From Acanthochromis polyacanthus (lineage: Eukaryota; Chordata; Actinopteri; Pomacentridae), in contig NC_067122.1 of assembly GCF_021347895.1 (NCBI RefSeq), forward strand, positions 14,001,983 through 14,065,982: a stretch of DNA of 64,000 bases, given 5' to 3'. The translations under genes were made by a program, and so were the position numbers. How positions within the stretch are numbered: position 1 is the stretch's first letter; each line of letters begins with the position of its first letter. This document shows positions 62,469 through 64,000 of the stretch, in pieces. The notes under the pieces were generated by a model. It saw only the letters and a list, made by a program, of their open reading frames with translations, had not been told where the DNA came from and did not search any database.

Positions 62469-63059
62469 TATTTTCACATTATAATTCCTCTAAAAAGCAG
62501 CTGAATCTATTATTCATGTTGAACTGTCTTTTAAGCCATTAGATGAGAGGCATTCCTGTTTTTGAACTGTTCAGTGTTCCCACACTGTGAACTTGGGAAC
62601 TGCTTTCCCATGTGGCATACTGGCACATCTGAGCTTCAGTGGCACCAAGTAATCAAGCTTACATCTAATACACCTAATAGAAATTGCATGTGGGAGTCCC
62701 AGGAATGAGACTGTAATGTGTAAATAACACAAAGCTCAAAGGTTTATCAAGAAACTCCTAGTTTATATTACCACTACCCCATAAGACCGCAAAGAAGCAA
62801 AAAAAAAATACAAAAACAAAAAAACAAAAACTCAGCATCTAGTATCTTGAGCATAAGGATTTGGATGATTCAGCATCTCACGATTGTATTCCGTGTTAAA
62901 GAGTAGAGTGTCTAAATACAGTATGCAGCGAAGCAAGAGGTAAAGATATTATAGATCTTATTAAACCTTGGTGTTATTATCATACACTGATTGCATTAAC
63001 TGTTTTGTTTAATAATAACCTAGTCTGACTCACCAAGTGTAGACTGTGGTGGGTATAAG

Positions 63060-63887
63060 TACACTATATTGCCAAAAGCATTCACTCACCTGCCTTGACT
63101 TGCATATGAATGTAAGTGACATCCCATTCCTAATCCATAGGGTTCAATATGACGTCGGTCCACCCTTTGCAGCTAGAACAGCTTCAACTCTTCTGGGAAG
63201 GCTGTCCATAAAGTTTAGGAGTGTGTTTATGGGATTTTTTGACCATTCTTCCAGAAGTGCATTTGTGAGGTCACACACTGATGTTGGCCCAGAAGGCCTG
63301 GCTCACAGTCTAAGCTCTAATTCATCCTAAAGGTGTTCTATCAGGTTGAGGTCAGGACTCCGTGCAGGCCAGTCCAGTTCATCCACACCACACTCGGTCA
63401 TCCATGTCTTTATGGACCTTGCTTTGTGCACAGTCATGTTGGAAGAGGAAGGGGCCAGCTCCAAACTGTTCCCACAAAGTTGGGAGCATGGAATTGTCCA
63501 AAATGTCTTGGTATGCTGAAGCATTCACAGTTCCTTTCACTGGAACTAAGGGGCCCACTCCGTCAGTTTACGTGGCCGACCACTTGGTGGCTGAGTTGCT
63601 GTCGTTCCCACACAGTTTCACTTTCTTATAATACAGTTGACAGTTGACTGTGGAACATTTAGGAGCGAGGAAATGTCACGACTGGATTTGTTGCACAGGT
63701 GGCATCCTATCACAGCTCCATGCTGGAATTCACTGAGCTCCTGAGAGTGACGCATTCTTTCACAAATGTTTGCAAAAGCAGTCTGCATGCCTAAGTGCTT
63801 GATTGTACACACCTGTGGCCATGGAAGTGATTGGAACACCTGATTGTGATTATTTGGTTGAGCGAATACTTTTGACAATATAGTGTA
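63060..63887 (-). mobile_element. Internally deleted Tc1/mariner transposon with both inverted ends and TA flanks
   Basis: The left end CACTATATTGCCAAAAGCAT begins at 63062 after a TA. The right end, read in reverse, is CACTATATTGTCAAAAGTAT, finishing at 63885 before a TA. TIRs and TA duplication are thus both present and the element is 824 bases. On the minus strand, the right half encodes the start of a Tc1-type transposase with a helix-turn-helix region (CNKSSRDISSLLNVPQSTVN). The left half encodes KARSIKTWMTE and WPARSPDLNLIEHL, including the catalytic Glu. Compared with the full-length family (about 1.5 kb as I know it), the middle of the gene is missing, with a junction near 63553-63558. 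A further short deletion at about 63425-63433 puts the Asp-containing segment out of frame. The copy is non-autonomous but still has both ends a transposase would need. Confidence 0.92.
63177..63772 (-). pseudogene. Broken Tc1-like transposase gene inside the terminal element
   Basis: The N-terminal piece runs from about 63772 down to 63618 (ERMRHSQELSEFQHGAV, then the NKSSRDISSLLNVPQSTVN helix-turn-helix). The C-terminal piece lies between about 63553 and 63177 and ends with the DLNLIEHL motif, followed by RMN-type residues and the LPRRVEAVLAAKG-like tail in decayed form. The central part with the first catalytic Asp is deleted, and the second is shifted out of frame. The enzyme would have cut and pasted the element at TA sites; this copy cannot do so. 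Confidence 0.8.
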
Positions 63888-64000
63888 TTTCACAAGGCTT
63901 TCATTTAATGCTTCCATTTTCAAAATCTCCTTCACTTTGGAAAACAACAACAACAAACTTCAGGCAGCAACCTGCAAAGGTTTGCAGAGGACTTGAATCT

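Larger units (their letters stand above)
58961..63059. other. Noncoding DNA, no gene recognised
   Basis: Short frames occur throughout (for example 61433-61624), none with a recognisable domain. A 50-residue frame from an ATG at 60496 contains a possible splice donor at 60596, but nothing confirms an exon. A (TA)n tract, a decamer repeat and a palindrome are listed separately. Confidence 0.4.

Noticed and set aside
1..64000. CRISPR array, operons, phage genes or a bacterial defence system
   Set aside because: No regularly spaced direct repeats, no dense co-directional reading frames and no ribosome-binding-site pattern. The repeats are of animal type.

Overview
The window looks like nuclear DNA of a ray-finned fish (teleost). 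It is AT-rich, has no dense reading frames and no operon structure, and carries the usual teleost mixture of decayed transposons and microsatellites. These include four Tc1/mariner relics from apparently different lineages, a DIRS-type tyrosine-recombinase relic, several copies of a retroposed repeat with an ATCC-rich end, and (CA)n, (TA)n, (GATA)n and (ATT)n runs. The species cannot be named from the sequence alone. No intact host protein-coding gene, tRNA, rRNA or CRISPR array could be supported. The open frames present are short, and the informative ones are transposase or recombinase remains.

Layout. Positions 1-4.4 kb: AT-rich sequence interrupted by an inverted-repeat element (1121-1848) that carries a CpG-dense tandem duplication, followed by a second common fish repeat (1930-2330). 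Positions 4.4-8.5 kb: a (CA)/(TA) microsatellite, a broken DIRS-like recombinase on the minus strand (about 5330-6010), a repeat fragment (7528-7760) and an internally reduced Tc1-like relic (7901-8475). Positions 9.9-11 kb: a retroposed repeat next to a second Tc1 relic. Positions 11-31 kb: mostly single-copy-looking noncoding DNA with blocks rich in homeodomain-type ATTA/TAAT cores, a short retroposed copy with a clean target-site duplication (15300-15430), and further repeat fragments near 20.2, 20.7, 23.7 and 25.9 kb. Positions 32-33 kb: a compositionally distinct, CpG-bearing block with CCAAT motifs, probably a repeat. Positions 33-53 kb: gene-poor sequence with two common fish repeats at 40.5-41.2 kb. 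Positions 53-64 kb: a plus-strand Tc1 relic split by extra sequence (54.0-54.85 kb), more noncoding DNA, and at the end an 824-base Tc1 derivative that has both terminal inverted repeats and TA flanks but has lost its middle.

Reading as a whole: the window behaves like a gene desert or the inside of a very large intron. The unexplained ATTA-rich blocks could be conserved regulatory elements of a distant developmental gene, but that is inference and needs a cross-species alignment. I found no convincing new multi-gene system. The most unusual local structures are the CpG-dense cargo inside the foldback element at 1.1-1.85 kb, the CCAAT/CpG block at 32-33 kb, and the near-complete non-autonomous Tc1 derivative at 63.06-63.89 kb.
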